From contig NZ_KV878783.1 in the NCBI RefSeq assembly GCF_001890765.1, positions 249,028-313,027 of the forward strand: 64,000 bases of DNA, read 5' to 3'. This DNA comes from Spirulina major PCC 6313. Lineage in GTDB: Bacteria; Cyanobacteriota; Cyanobacteriia; Cyanobacteriales; Spirulinaceae. This document shows positions 45,149 through 54,875 of this stretch, piece after piece. The notes below the pieces were generated by a model that worked only from the letters and a program-made list of their open reading frames with translations, ran no database searches and was not told where the DNA came from. Numbering within the stretch: position 1 is the stretch's first letter; every line of letters starts with the position of its first letter. The position numbers and the translations under genes were made by a program.

Positions 45149-48100
45149 ATGTTAAAACGACTCCTCAAAAGTCTAAAAATTCTCTGGCAGGAGTTGATCC
45201 GTCTTCCCCAGCGCGGGGTGCGATCGCTACAAACTCTCCTGCGCCAGATGACGGGCCAAGAACGCGGCACAACCGCCGGGTTTGTCTTGCCGACGGTCAC
45301 AATGGTGACCTTGGTGGTCGTTTTAACCAGTGCAACCCTTGTCCTGCGATCAATGGATCGGGCCAAAAACGCCAGTAATTTCCGGGTCAGCCAAGTGGTG
45401 ATGAATGCCGCTGCGCCTGCGATCGACCGGGCGAAAGCGAAGGTAGAAAACCTTTTCGCTGACCCCAGTTTGCCACGGGGTACACCCTCCGATTCTGCCC
45501 TATCCGGGGTGTTTGAGCGCGACAAATATACTCTTGAAGATGAGGTACGGCTTCAGGTGGCTTTTGATGCTGATGGGGGTGGAGTTAACCCAACAGAAGA
45601 GGCTGTTAAAACAGCGTGGCGTTTTCCGGTGGATACGGACAATAACGGGAAATTTGACAGTTTTACCCTCTATGGCGTTTATTACCAATCCACGGACGAT
45701 CGCGCCCGTGTGCCCTTTGAAGCCCGGACGCGGCCCCAAGTGTTAAATGCGACGGAAAGTAACCCTGCTTGTCCGGATGCGTCGGGAACCAGTGCAAGTT
45801 TGGTGGAAACGGATGGCTGGTACGAGCAAGATGGGGTCTTGAAAAAGGCGTTTTTCACCTATGTGGCGACCGTGCCGATTAGCAATGTCAATGAAGCGGG
45901 GTTGTTGGCGGGGTATAGTGCTGCGCCCTACAATTCCATCGGCAATTATGAGAATTTCAAAGGCAATCCGGGGTTTACGGCCTTGGAATACCAACAGGAT
46001 CGGGCGCGGATTCCCTTGGGGAATAATGCGATCGTAACGGAGGATGATTTAGACTTCACCGCCGGGACAGATTTCCGCATCAGTGGTCGGATTCTGACGA
46101 ATAGTAATTTTGTCGCATCGGAACGGGGTGGGTCTGCACCCATTAAGTTGGAATTCTACCAAGTTAGTAGTCCCCATTCCTGCTTTTATGAGGAAGAAAA
46201 CGGCAAAATAATTGTTCAAGGTAATGTTGGGATGGGGCGCATTCAAGATAATGCCAATGCAGATCGAGATGTCGATGTTCATCTATTCAGTGGTATTGGC
46301 AACGAAACTCTGGCAACAGGCAAAATCAACACAACCAATCGTTCTGTAAACAACGGCTCGAACAAACTTGCTTACAACACAAAAGCATATGAAGACCGAA
46401 TTTCTGCTCTGGTTGATTTAGCTAAGAATGAGCCTGTTGATCCCCCAGCAGTTACGAATCGGATCAATGAACGTCTTGACGACAATCCAGAATTCAAGGG
46501 TAATGCTGACGAGATTGATCGTATTCGGTCTGAAGAACTAGAAATCTGGTTCCGAAATCGAACTCGTAAGGTTCCCGCGATTGAGGTGCCTTTCAATTCT
46601 TCGCGAAGTACCGCAATCGCCAACATTGGGCTGGAAGACACAAGAACTGACAATATGCGTCCGTCCAAGGCATGGATTCTGCCTGCCGACGGAAACACTA
46701 AACTTCAACTTAAATCAGATCAACTTCATCAAGCTAATCCGGATACCGTTGAAAATGAAGCTTTTCTGGGCGATCGTATCCTTGTTGGGAATAATCTTCC
46801 TGCTATTTGGTGGGATGGGTCTGCTTTTGCAGGAGACGAGTCGGAAAACACGCTCCAACTCGATCCCACTGATGAATTTCCACCCATTAATCCTGGATCT
46901 GCTCAATATTGGTATAAACCTGGTGGTGGCCAAGCTGCCAGTGAAGGAAATCGTTATCGCCTCACCCGCGCCCGTCGTCTCGATGATGTGGGAGTCACAG
47001 GCCGTGATGGTTTCTGGGAATTGATGGCGCAGAAAGTACCTGAGAAGAAAAACGAAGCAGTTGGTGGTTTACGCATCGTGACCGGAGCAGGTATTTATCT
47101 CCCTGCGAATCTTGGTGCAGCAGACAACCCAGCATCAGGGAATTACGAGTATATTGTTTGGCCGGACTGGATGCCTCAACCCCCTGATCCAAAATCCGGA
47201 CTGTCTTACCTTGACACTCACCCCTACCGCAATAAAGTTGTCGAGCGATACAGTTCTACTGGTGCTCCGATCTATATCGATGATGAATTAGCCACGGGAG
47301 CAGATACACCCAAACGTCCCTACTTGAAAATGCGAGCTAGTGCGGTCTATCACTATCGTTATCAAGATGGCAAAAAACCGATCGCCTGTGTGAGTAGTTT
47401 TTACGATCCCACTGATTGGAAAACGGCGCGAAATCGCAGCGGTTTAGAGAAGGTAAGTGGTGAAGTTGCCAACAACGCCGCCTTATCTGGTGATGGCTTT
47501 TCTAATAATGGAATTGTGTACGGCCCACCCCTGCCGTCCGGATATGAAGACGAAATGAAATATCAGGCAAATTTGGTTTATCCCAATGGTCGTCCTGTTA
47601 ACCCAATGCTCAAGAAGGCTCTGAGCAACACAGGAACGAAAACCATTGCAGAACAGAGTGCGCTGGATGCCGCACGGTGCGGTTTCAAAATTCTTGCAAA
47701 TCCAACCGATGACATCAGAACAAACCTCCCTGATGGTTTTAACTTAGCTCATGGAACCATTCAAGAAGTCGCATTCTTAGATGGTCGGCAGATCAAGAGC
47801 ACTGAAAAGCCAAAACAACAAAAAGATGGTAATCCTTACAATGATCGCTACAATGTCCAACCCTCTGATAAGGGTCAATCTGAGGTGAATGGCACAAATC
47901 CTCGCACCTCTCAATATGACCTTGAACTAGAACATCGCCTGCCGATGGAAATTCGTTCCACGGTGATTGATTTTTATAAACTCCGTCAACAACCTCTACT
48001 CCCGACAGCAACAGGTGATGTTTTGCCGAGCCCTGAATACATGTTTCCTGTCAGTGGCATCGTTTATGCAACGCGGAATGATGGTTTAGCCGATGCGAGC

Positions 48101-50521
48101 AATCGTCCTGGAACACCAGCAGGTACAGATCCTGCTAAGGCTTTGCTGGATAACGAACCTTTCATGCAAAAGCCAGTTGACAAGGTCAGTGCAACGGACT
48201 ATTGGCTTGATCCAACGCGCCGTCCTAATGCCATCATGATTGTCAATGCTCGGCGGCTCAACCGGGAAAATGGTAATAATTTCCAAGAGACAGAAAAGGG
48301 TTTAACTCTAGTCAGTAATTTGCCAGTCTATATCAAAGCAGAATCGGCTAATAGCGGGCTAAATGATGGTGCCTTACCTGGGTTTAATATTCATGACCAT
48401 GAGGAGTTCACTACAAAACTGGCTACGGATTGGGGGAACTTCTACACACGCGGTCGAACTGAAAATGACTTTAATAAACAGTTTGCTTGCCGTAAAGGAG
48501 ATGACCGCTTGCCGAAATGTACTGAGGGCGATAAGTGGCGACCGGCGAATATCTTGAGTGATGCCGCAACATTACTATCAGACCAGTTCCGTTTCGGTTT
48601 CCGAAATGAGGGTGATTATGACATCCGTAATAACCAAAGTGATAACTTCTTCCGGAACCCTCGAATTTATAAAGCGGATGAAGGTGTTGACACCTTGATT
48701 AATACGGCCAAACTCTATCCTGAAACGTCGCAGGCGCTGCTGCCAGCGAATGGCGCGATGCGTAATGAGGAGTACACGAGTTTAATTCCAAATACCTACA
48801 AACATATTGGTCAACTTCGGAGTAATAATGGGTTTCCAACAGATGCTAGCTTCGCTGTGAATGGTTTGTCGAGTGAACAATCAGGTGATGTCTTTGTTAC
48901 TGCTGGTCAAAATCGTAAGGATGAATATTATTCACGAGCAGATAGCACAATCAATAGGAATGATGTTCTCAACAGCACGTATTTCAATAACTTTGTGAGT
49001 CCGGTACAACGTCGTGTTAATGACCGTTACGAATATGTAATGGAGACTTGCTTAAAGTTGCCAGTGTCTCAATGTAAGCCAGAAGATTGGTATTTCTCAC
49101 CAAATGTTCGGGCTTCAGACATCATTGATTCTAAGGTTGAAACTTTAATTGCTGCTTCGCCAAATGAACATGCAGGCACAACAGCACGCCCACCCGGTAA
49201 AAATTGGCAGTATTTCCCACGCCGCGTTGCCTTTTTGCGAGGCTCTAAAAGCATCAATGGTGATCCTGTAGCAACAACACTTTCTGGCACAAAATATGAG
49301 TTTCACTATCCATATCTCAAAGATGTGACAGGGTTACGAACTAAATCATGGACTAAACCAGCACCATCTACCGAAAAAGAATACTGGGCTCCCCCCATCG
49401 GAAGTTTGTTTGTTAGTCAAAACAGTAATAATCAGCGACCTATCCCTATTGCAGTTAAAGCCAATGACTCTAATAAAGCCAATGACTCTGTCACTTGCTA
49501 CACCTATGATTCAGTGACCGCGACCTTCTTATACAATGGTGATTCTACAGATAGCCATTCCTGTCAGTCATTTGGGGCTGCCAAATCAAACCTCAAAAAG
49601 GCAAACAATACCCTATGGTATTTTCCTGGAAAAGATGATGCTAACTTTACAATCAATAATGGTGATGCAAAGGCAAACAATCTTCCACTAGGATTAAGAC
49701 CAGATATAAATGCCTACAATGGTGACAAATTTTACTCCAGTGCCTATGATCTTCGAGCTGCGAATTATAACGATGAAGGAGCTAATGATCAACCCTCTGT
49801 GCTGCCAGTCCCTCAACTGAATTCTGTATCTAATGGAAATAATAATCCGGCAGATCCTCGTAAACCAGATGATGATAGTAACGGTGGACAACCCTATAGT
49901 TCAACGGCTTGGCTTCCGCAGGTTGCTGACTATAACAACAATATTCACTTCAATATGGTGTTGGCGGCAGGTGATAGCCCCATCCGTGATGGTGAAGGGG
50001 CTGGTGGAATTGGTAATATTCCACGCTTACTAGAGAACTGGTCACCCGGCGGTGAACAGAATATTCAAGCCACCGAAATCAGAGGTTCCTTGATCCAACT
50101 TCAGCGTAGTGCTTATGCTACCGCTCCATTTTTCCACCTGTCTGGCTGGAATTTTGACACGAACAATGCCACAGCCTATGGATTCCGGCAAAAGTATCGT
50201 ACCGGAAGTGGTCGGTTCCAATACTATGAACCCTCTGGCCGGCAATGGGGGTTTGATGTGGGGATGCTCTCCCAACTGCCGGATCTGTTCTCCCAACAAT
50301 TCTCCCTGCCGCCCACCGACGAACCCAACGAATACTTCCGCGAAGTCAGCCGGAACGACGATTGGATTCGCACCCTCCTCTGTGCAGAACAGATCAAACC
50401 AAATCCCAATTACGACTCCTCTGATCCCAACTCTCCAAAATTCATCAGAACTCAACGACGTGCCATCAATGGAGATCAAATCCCTAACAATTTCTGCGAT
50501 AGCAACCACCCCTTACCCTAG
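45149..50521 (+). CDS. hpsA: Large pseudopilin-like secreted protein, HpsA
   Basis: 1790 residues. The N-terminus carries a type IV pilin-like leader and helix, TAGFVLPTVTMVTLVVVLTS (about 43-62), without the usual Glu5. After the helix comes an enormous extracellular part rich in Asn, Asp, Thr and Tyr, with beta character, no transmembrane segment and no catalytic motif I know. HpsA of Nostoc punctiforme is about this size and is needed for hormogonium polysaccharide export and gliding. The middle (about 46150-50100) is AT-richer than both ends, which suggests a rapidly changing or transferred region. hpsB starts 8 bp after the stop. Orthology is by architecture and gene order. Confidence 0.8.
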   Translation: MLKRLLKSLKILWQELIRLPQRGVRSLQTLLRQMTGQERGTTAGFVLPTVTMVTLVVVLTSATLVLRSMDRAKNASNFRVSQVVMNAAAPAIDRAKAKVENLFADPSLPRGTPSDSALSGVFERDKYTLEDEVRLQVAFDADGGGVNPTEEAVKTAWRFPVDTDNNGKFDSFTLYGVYYQSTDDRARVPFEARTRPQVLNATESNPACPDASGTSASLVETDGWYEQDGVLKKAFFTYVATVPISNVNEAGLLAGYSAAPYNSIGNYENFKGNPGFTALEYQQDRARIPLGNNAIVTEDDLDFTAGTDFRISGRILTNSNFVASERGGSAPIKLEFYQVSSPHSCFYEEENGKIIVQGNVGMGRIQDNANADRDVDVHLFSGIGNETLATGKINTTNRSVNNGSNKLAYNTKAYEDRISALVDLAKNEPVDPPAVTNRINERLDDNPEFKGNADEIDRIRSEELEIWFRNRTRKVPAIEVPFNSSRSTAIANIGLEDTRTDNMRPSKAWILPADGNTKLQLKSDQLHQANPDTVENEAFLGDRILVGNNLPAIWWDGSAFAGDESENTLQLDPTDEFPPINPGSAQYWYKPGGGQAASEGNRYRLTRARRLDDVGVTGRDGFWELMAQKVPEKKNEAVGGLRIVTGAGIYLPANLGAADNPASGNYEYIVWPDWMPQPPDPKSGLSYLDTHPYRNKVVERYSSTGAPIYIDDELATGADTPKRPYLKMRASAVYHYRYQDGKKPIACVSSFYDPTDWKTARNRSGLEKVSGEVANNAALSGDGFSNNGIVYGPPLPSGYEDEMKYQANLVYPNGRPVNPMLKKALSNTGTKTIAEQSALDAARCGFKILANPTDDIRTNLPDGFNLAHGTIQEVAFLDGRQIKSTEKPKQQKDGNPYNDRYNVQPSDKGQSEVNGTNPRTSQYDLELEHRLPMEIRSTVIDFYKLRQQPLLPTATGDVLPSPEYMFPVSGIVYATRNDGLADASNRPGTPAGTDPAKALLDNEPFMQKPVDKVSATDYWLDPTRRPNAIMIVNARRLNRENGNNFQETEKGLTLVSNLPVYIKAESANSGLNDGALPGFNIHDHEEFTTKLATDWGNFYTRGRTENDFNKQFACRKGDDRLPKCTEGDKWRPANILSDAATLLSDQFRFGFRNEGDYDIRNNQSDNFFRNPRIYKADEGVDTLINTAKLYPETSQALLPANGAMRNEEYTSLIPNTYKHIGQLRSNNGFPTDASFAVNGLSSEQSGDVFVTAGQNRKDEYYSRADSTINRNDVLNSTYFNNFVSPVQRRVNDRYEYVMETCLKLPVSQCKPEDWYFSPNVRASDIIDSKVETLIAASPNEHAGTTARPPGKNWQYFPRRVAFLRGSKSINGDPVATTLSGTKYEFHYPYLKDVTGLRTKSWTKPAPSTEKEYWAPPIGSLFVSQNSNNQRPIPIAVKANDSNKANDSVTCYTYDSVTATFLYNGDSTDSHSCQSFGAAKSNLKKANNTLWYFPGKDDANFTINNGDAKANNLPLGLRPDINAYNGDKFYSSAYDLRAANYNDEGANDQPSVLPVPQLNSVSNGNNNPADPRKPDDDSNGGQPYSSTAWLPQVADYNNNIHFNMVLAAGDSPIRDGEGAGGIGNIPRLLENWSPGGEQNIQATEIRGSLIQLQRSAYATAPFFHLSGWNFDTNNATAYGFRQKYRTGSGRFQYYEPSGRQWGFDVGMLSQLPDLFSQQFSLPPTDEPNEYFREVSRNDDWIRTLLCAEQIKPNPNYDSSDPNSPKFIRTQRRAINGDQIPNNFCDSNHPLP

Positions 50522-50529
50522 CCCTAATC

Positions 50530-51264
50530 ATGCTCACCCAACCCAAACCAACCAACACCGAATCTGGATTCACCATCATTGAATCCCTCCTCGCTGTGAT
50601 TGTGATTGCCATTGTTTTGGTGGGCATTGGGCCGATCATTGCCTTCTCCGCCTCCACCCGGCTCCAGTCCCGCCGGATCGAGGTGGGGATTCAATCGGCA
50701 CGGGGCTACATTAGCGGCGTGCAAAGCGGCACGATCGCACCTCCCCCGATCACCGAAGCCGGAGCCGGCGACACCGTTGCCCTCAAACTCAAAGATGTCA
50801 ACGTCCCCGCCAGTGCGGCCCTCGCCTGCACTAGCAATGCCTACTGCACCGCCCCCGCACCCACCACCGAATTCAGTCTCTACTGTATCGACCAAGATAA
50901 CGATGGACGCTGCACCAGCACCAGTAGCAACGATCTGATCATCCAAGCCTTCGGTAAACAAGCCCCCCTCGGCAGCGCCACCACCCCCACCGCCGACCAA
51001 CGAGCCGAAGCGGGCTATCAACTGGGAATTCGTGTTTATCGGGCCAACGGTTTTCAATCGGATGTGACTCTCAAGAAAAGCTCAGATAATACCAGCACCA
51101 GTGGCGGGCGGAACCAAGCCAGCATCGTCACCGGAGGTCTAGGGAGCCGCAATTTACCCGTGGTGGAAATGACCACTGAAATGGGGATTGATGGGTCGGG
51201 TGGCACTCGTTATGAAGACTTTTGTAAACGGATCAACCGTACCGCGTCTGGCAGTTGTAATTAA
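50530..51264 (+). CDS. hpsB: Pseudopilin HpsB
   Basis: 244 residues with a classical class III leader SGFTIIESLLAVIVIAIVLV (cleaved after Gly, Glu5 present) and a globular domain with Cys pairs (YCIDQDNDGRC). It resembles PilV-type minor pilins and is the second gene of the hps pseudopilin group. The position 8 bp after hpsA, order and size fit HpsB. It probably helps to assemble a pilus-like structure in polysaccharide secretion, anchored at the inner membrane until processed by prepilin peptidase. Confidence 0.75.
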   Translation: MLTQPKPTNTESGFTIIESLLAVIVIAIVLVGIGPIIAFSASTRLQSRRIEVGIQSARGYISGVQSGTIAPPPITEAGAGDTVALKLKDVNVPASAALACTSNAYCTAPAPTTEFSLYCIDQDNDGRCTSTSSNDLIIQAFGKQAPLGSATTPTADQRAEAGYQLGIRVYRANGFQSDVTLKKSSDNTSTSGGRNQASIVTGGLGSRNLPVVEMTTEMGIDGSGGTRYEDFCKRINRTASGSCN

Positions 51265-51279
51265 TCCATCAGGAGAACC

Positions 51280-52449
51280 ATGGCTCGATTGCTGAAATTC
51301 TTGCTCATTGCTCGGCTCAAGCAGCGCAAAACCGCAGGGTTCACCCTGATTGAACTGCTCGTGGCGATGATTATTGCGGTGTTGATCATGATTCCGCTGA
51401 TGAGCTTGGCGGTGAACCTGATCGACACCGATCGCAGAGAACAAGCCAAGTCCACTTCTGAGCAGGAATTACAGGCGGCGGCGGACTTTATCGCCCGCGA
51501 CCTGGAACGCGCCATCTATGTCTATGATGCGATCGCCCTCACCACCAACAACAACGCCACCGCCGCCAACTCCGGCATCCGCGACCAAATCCCCCCCGTC
51601 AAACCCGCTCCCGGCTGCACTGATGCCAATTTATGCCAACCCGTCCTCGCCTTCTGGACGCGCCGCCCCGTCCACGAAGCCGTTCCCTCCCTTGACCCCC
51701 AAACCCGCCGAAGCAGAAATGTCAACTGTAGTACAGCCAGCGATGCAGTCCGCGAAGCCTATTGTGATGACACCTTTGTCTATTCCCTGGTGGTGTACTA
51801 TTTGATTCTCAACAATGGGGAAGATAAAGTCTGGTCTAACACCGCCCGCATCGGTCGCTTTGAACTGTCCGATGGGGTGAAGAATGTTGATAATGTGTAT
51901 CTTGAAGATGTCGATCCCAACAGCGTGAAAGACGGAAATAAACGAGATCCGGGGTTTGTGCCGTTTGATTTGGGACTAGATGAGAGTATTCGCCTCAGTA
52001 TGAATCAGTGGCGATCGGGCAACAAAGATAACAATAATCAAATTAATGCTGAAGCATTCGATGCTAGTAGTACGGTGCAAGTCTTGGTAGACTACATCGA
52101 CCAAACTACGATCGCAGATAACAACGCCCTCCCCCGCACCGCTTGCCCTGCACCGGTGACAAACCCCCAAATTCCCCAAGAAGGCTGGATACAATCCCCC
52201 TACTACGGATCTCAAAACCCTGCGCCAAACCCTGCCCCTACTTCCCCGCCCACCGACTTCCAAACCTATAGTTTTTATAGCTGTATTAATGCTGAAGAAG
52301 GGATTGTTAAGCTCTTTTTGCGGGGGAATGCCTACGCTCGGATTCAAAATCGCAACAATCCGGGTGAATGGGTAGATACCATTACCCGCCGTAGCTTTTT
52401 CCCCAGTACGTCTGTTGAGGTCAATGCCGAAGGGGTGATTAATCAATAA
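51280..52449 (+). CDS. hpsC: Pseudopilin HpsC
   Basis: 389 residues. An AGGAG precedes the ATG. The leader TAGFTLIELLVAMIIAVLIM has the Gly/Phe cleavage site and Glu5; the rest is a long extracellular domain with several Cys residues and Pro/Asn-rich loops. It resembles PilW-type minor pilins and occupies the hpsC position, 15 bp after hpsB. Confidence 0.75.
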   Translation: MARLLKFLLIARLKQRKTAGFTLIELLVAMIIAVLIMIPLMSLAVNLIDTDRREQAKSTSEQELQAAADFIARDLERAIYVYDAIALTTNNNATAANSGIRDQIPPVKPAPGCTDANLCQPVLAFWTRRPVHEAVPSLDPQTRRSRNVNCSTASDAVREAYCDDTFVYSLVVYYLILNNGEDKVWSNTARIGRFELSDGVKNVDNVYLEDVDPNSVKDGNKRDPGFVPFDLGLDESIRLSMNQWRSGNKDNNNQINAEAFDASSTVQVLVDYIDQTTIADNNALPRTACPAPVTNPQIPQEGWIQSPYYGSQNPAPNPAPTSPPTDFQTYSFYSCINAEEGIVKLFLRGNAYARIQNRNNPGEWVDTITRRSFFPSTSVEVNAEGVINQ

Positions 52450-52490
52450 TTCTGGTCGTCCTTAGTTCTTGCAGTTTATTCCGGTGAGTC

Positions 52491-53234
52491 ATGAAACAGC
52501 CCAACAAATCACAATTAGAACGCGGCTTTACGCTCATCGAGCTATTGGTTGTGGTGGTCTTAATCGGCATTTTGGCGGCGATCGCCGGGCCGAGTTGGCT
52601 TGGTTGGGTCACCCAACGCCGGATTAATGCCGTCAATGGTCGTGTGTTGCAAGCTGTTGAAGAGGCCCGCAACAACGCCCAAGCGAACAAAGTGCCCTAT
52701 AGTGTCGCGTTTCGGGTGATTGATGGTGTGCCGGAAATTGCGGTGTATCCCGCAACATTAAATGATGCGGCCATCACCGATGCGAATACGAAAGCCAGTG
52801 TAGACCGACTCTTTGAACAGGGTCGCACTACGGATGTGAAGCCCAACGAGGTGATGATCATGACGAACCTCGACGGGGAAAATACCGCTGCGGAGACAGG
52901 GGGATTAGCTCTCTGGACGGGAGCGCAGGGCGTGGCAACCATCCGGAGCTATCCAGCGAATACGGATTTTTGGTCGGGAACAGGTAACCAAATGCCAACG
53001 CAACGGATCACCTTTGATGAGACGGGGGCGTTAGCGGGGGATGATGCGGAAACGGGCCTGTTGATGTTGGTCTCGATGCCGGTGAATGCCGATCGCAACA
53101 ATGCGGCAACGGCCACAACCCAACCCATTACAAGTAAGATCCGCTGTGTGCGGGTGGGGACGCTGTTGGGCGGTTTGCAGTTGGGGCGATCGGCGGATGA
53201 GTGCGAGCGATTTTATGAAGGTGACAATATTTAG
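52491..53234 (+). CDS. hpsD: Pseudopilin HpsD (GspH/FimT-like)
   Basis: 247 residues. The leader ERGFTLIELLVVVVLIGILA is followed by a small GspH-like domain (RRINAVNGRVLQAVEEARNN helix, then beta strands). It is the last gene of the pseudopilin cluster, 41 bp behind hpsC. The downstream glycosyltransferase genes hpsE, hpsF and hpsG known in Nostoc are not here; the next genes are on the other strand. Confidence 0.75.
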   Translation: MKQPNKSQLERGFTLIELLVVVVLIGILAAIAGPSWLGWVTQRRINAVNGRVLQAVEEARNNAQANKVPYSVAFRVIDGVPEIAVYPATLNDAAITDANTKASVDRLFEQGRTTDVKPNEVMIMTNLDGENTAAETGGLALWTGAQGVATIRSYPANTDFWSGTGNQMPTQRITFDETGALAGDDAETGLLMLVSMPVNADRNNAATATTQPITSKIRCVRVGTLLGGLQLGRSADECERFYEGDNI

Positions 53235-53260
53235 AGCACCCTGTTCACAGGTAAGGGGCT

Positions 53261-53363
53261 TATGGAGGTTAACTATATTAATCTAGTAATTGAAAAAGGC
53301 TCTAAATCTCTAGCGAGCAAGATGCTCGCACTACGGAATGACGGATTATTTCCTTAAGTTTCA
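53261..53363. repeat. Dispersed ~100-bp repeat, copy B
   Basis: TATGGAGGTTAACTATATTA ... CTCTAGCGAGCAAGATGCTCG ... CGGATTATTTCCTTAAGTTT, 27 bp behind hpsD. The core GCGAGC-aagat-GCTCGC is a perfect stem, so it may also end the hps mRNA. Confidence 0.75.
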
Positions 53364-53391
53364 AAAGCCCTTTGTTGGTGTGTCCTCAATA

Positions 53392-53838
53392 TTACTGATC
53401 GGGGCCGTCGTATTCCCAGACGACACCGCCGCTTTGCCGCAGCATTAGTTGGGTGGAGATGGCGTAGGAGACGGCTCCGATTTCGGAAATGTTGGGGATA
53501 TTTTGGGTTTGGCGGGTGAGGAGTTCGAGGCGGCGGGCGAGTTCAAGGTTGGCATGGGGGGAGGCGATCGCACTCTGACCAAAACCCAAGAGCCAATTGA
53601 CCCAATCCGTGAGGGTGGTGCGATCGCTCACTTGGTCGAAAAACTTTTCAATCCGGGGCGCAGTCCAGCCGTGGGATACCCCTTCGAGGAGTTGGGTAAA
53701 GAGAAATTCGTAATCGGTGGCGCTGAGGGGTTGGGAGGCTGCGGGGGTTGGGGGAACAGAAGCAGGTGGGGGGGGAGTTCGTCGTCCGGTGAGCCGTTGC
53801 CAAAGCCGTTTGAGCCAATTCCAAAAGGCATTTAACAT
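53392..53838 (-). CDS. Conserved protein of unknown function, 148 aa
   Basis: Starts MLNAFWNWLKRLWQRLTGRR, a basic amphipathic head, then a Pro-rich linker (22-36) and an all-helical domain with DYEFLFTQLLEGVSHGWTAP. No known motif or export signal. Its ATG immediately follows the TAA of the upstream gene (TAAATG), so translation is probably coupled. Function unknown. Confidence 0.7.
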   Translation of the reverse strand: MLNAFWNWLKRLWQRLTGRRTPPPPASVPPTPAASQPLSATDYEFLFTQLLEGVSHGWTAPRIEKFFDQVSDRTTLTDWVNWLLGFGQSAIASPHANLELARRLELLTRQTQNIPNISEIGAVSYAISTQLMLRQSGGVVWEYDGPDQ

Positions 53839-54579
53839 TTAAGACTCCGAGTCGTGAATGAGGGCGGACAAACTGTAATGGCGGCGAATATCGAGTTGAT
53901 CCGCAAGATCGAGGCTATCACCCGGCGGTAGGGGCATTTCATCGAGGGGAGTCAGTTCTTCGGGGGCGAGGACGGTGACGCGGGGCTGCTGGGGTAGGCG
54001 AGCGGCGACGGCTTTCGGGGTCGCGGCCACGGTAAAGGGGGCGGTTTGGGGGTGAAATTGGGGCGATCGCGAGGGGGGCAAGGGGGTAACACGAGCCGAG
54101 GGCAGCGGTCGAGGGGGGGTAGCAGGGAGGGAAGAGAGCGATCGCAAAATCAGCGTCACCACAAACGACGTGGTCGCACAGCCCACCGTTAACAACACCA
54201 ACAGCCGCAGCGAAAACCACGATGACCCCGATGGTGCTTCAGGGGCCGGGGATGGCGGTACGTTACTCGGATCTTGATCCGCAGCCGGAACGGGTAGGGG
54301 GACAGGTTCGGGGCTAGGTTCTATTTCAGGAACCACCTCTAAGGCGGCATCATCTTCGCCCAAGGTGCGATCGGCCGGATTCACCTCCACAGGTTCTGGC
54401 AAAAGAATCGGGTCAGGCTCTAATCGTCCCGGACTCAAAAGGCTCATGGTTGCCGACACCGTCACCGACAAGGCCACAAGCCACGCACCACCCCAGAGCA
54501 AAATCGGGGGAATTTTAAACCGAGGGGATGGGGGCAACGCCTCTGCAATATTCGGGTCGTCGGAAGGAGAATGCAACAT
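53839..54579 (-). CDS. Pro/Glu-rich protein with two membrane helices, unknown
   Basis: 246 residues. The helix at about 27-47 (PPILLWGGAWLVALSVTVSA) and another at about 123-146 (SLRLLVLLTVGCATTSFVVT) flank a low-complexity, acidic, Pro-rich stretch (50-118). A Pro/Arg-rich cytoplasmic tail follows. No catalytic motif. The gene is directly followed by the 148-residue gene on the same strand with no gap, so the two probably act together. Function unknown. Confidence 0.65.
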   Translation of the reverse strand: MLHSPSDDPNIAEALPPSPRFKIPPILLWGGAWLVALSVTVSATMSLLSPGRLEPDPILLPEPVEVNPADRTLGEDDAALEVVPEIEPSPEPVPLPVPAADQDPSNVPPSPAPEAPSGSSWFSLRLLVLLTVGCATTSFVVTLILRSLSSLPATPPRPLPSARVTPLPPSRSPQFHPQTAPFTVAATPKAVAARLPQQPRVTVLAPEELTPLDEMPLPPGDSLDLADQLDIRRHYSLSALIHDSES

Positions 54580-54621
54580 GGGCGCAAAAAAAATCCAGAA
54601 GAGCGAAAGACGACGTACCTA

Positions 54622-54649
54622 TTGACGTGCTTAGACGTGCTTATTATAG
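54622..54649 (+). promoter_or_regulatory. Candidate promoter for the transglutaminase-like gene
   Basis: TTGACG at 54622-54627, 16 bases, then TTATAG at 54644-54649. Two direct GACGTGCTTA copies lie in the spacer. It is 227 bp before the start chosen for the next gene. Confidence 0.4.
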
Positions 54650-54875
54650 GAGACATCCTCAAAATATGGCAGTGCGATCCTGCCCCACCGATTTAATTTC
54701 CGAGACCGAGGGATTTCAAAAGACCCTTTAAGATAATGGGTAAGCCACTCGATCGCCTTGATCCATTGCATCTGGAATCCGTGCTCTTGATGTGGTAGTG
54801 CAATGCGTGCCTGAAATCCTGAACCAGGTTCGCACCCATAACAGTCTCTGCTCTTCTCGCTTGAACCGTACTTTT

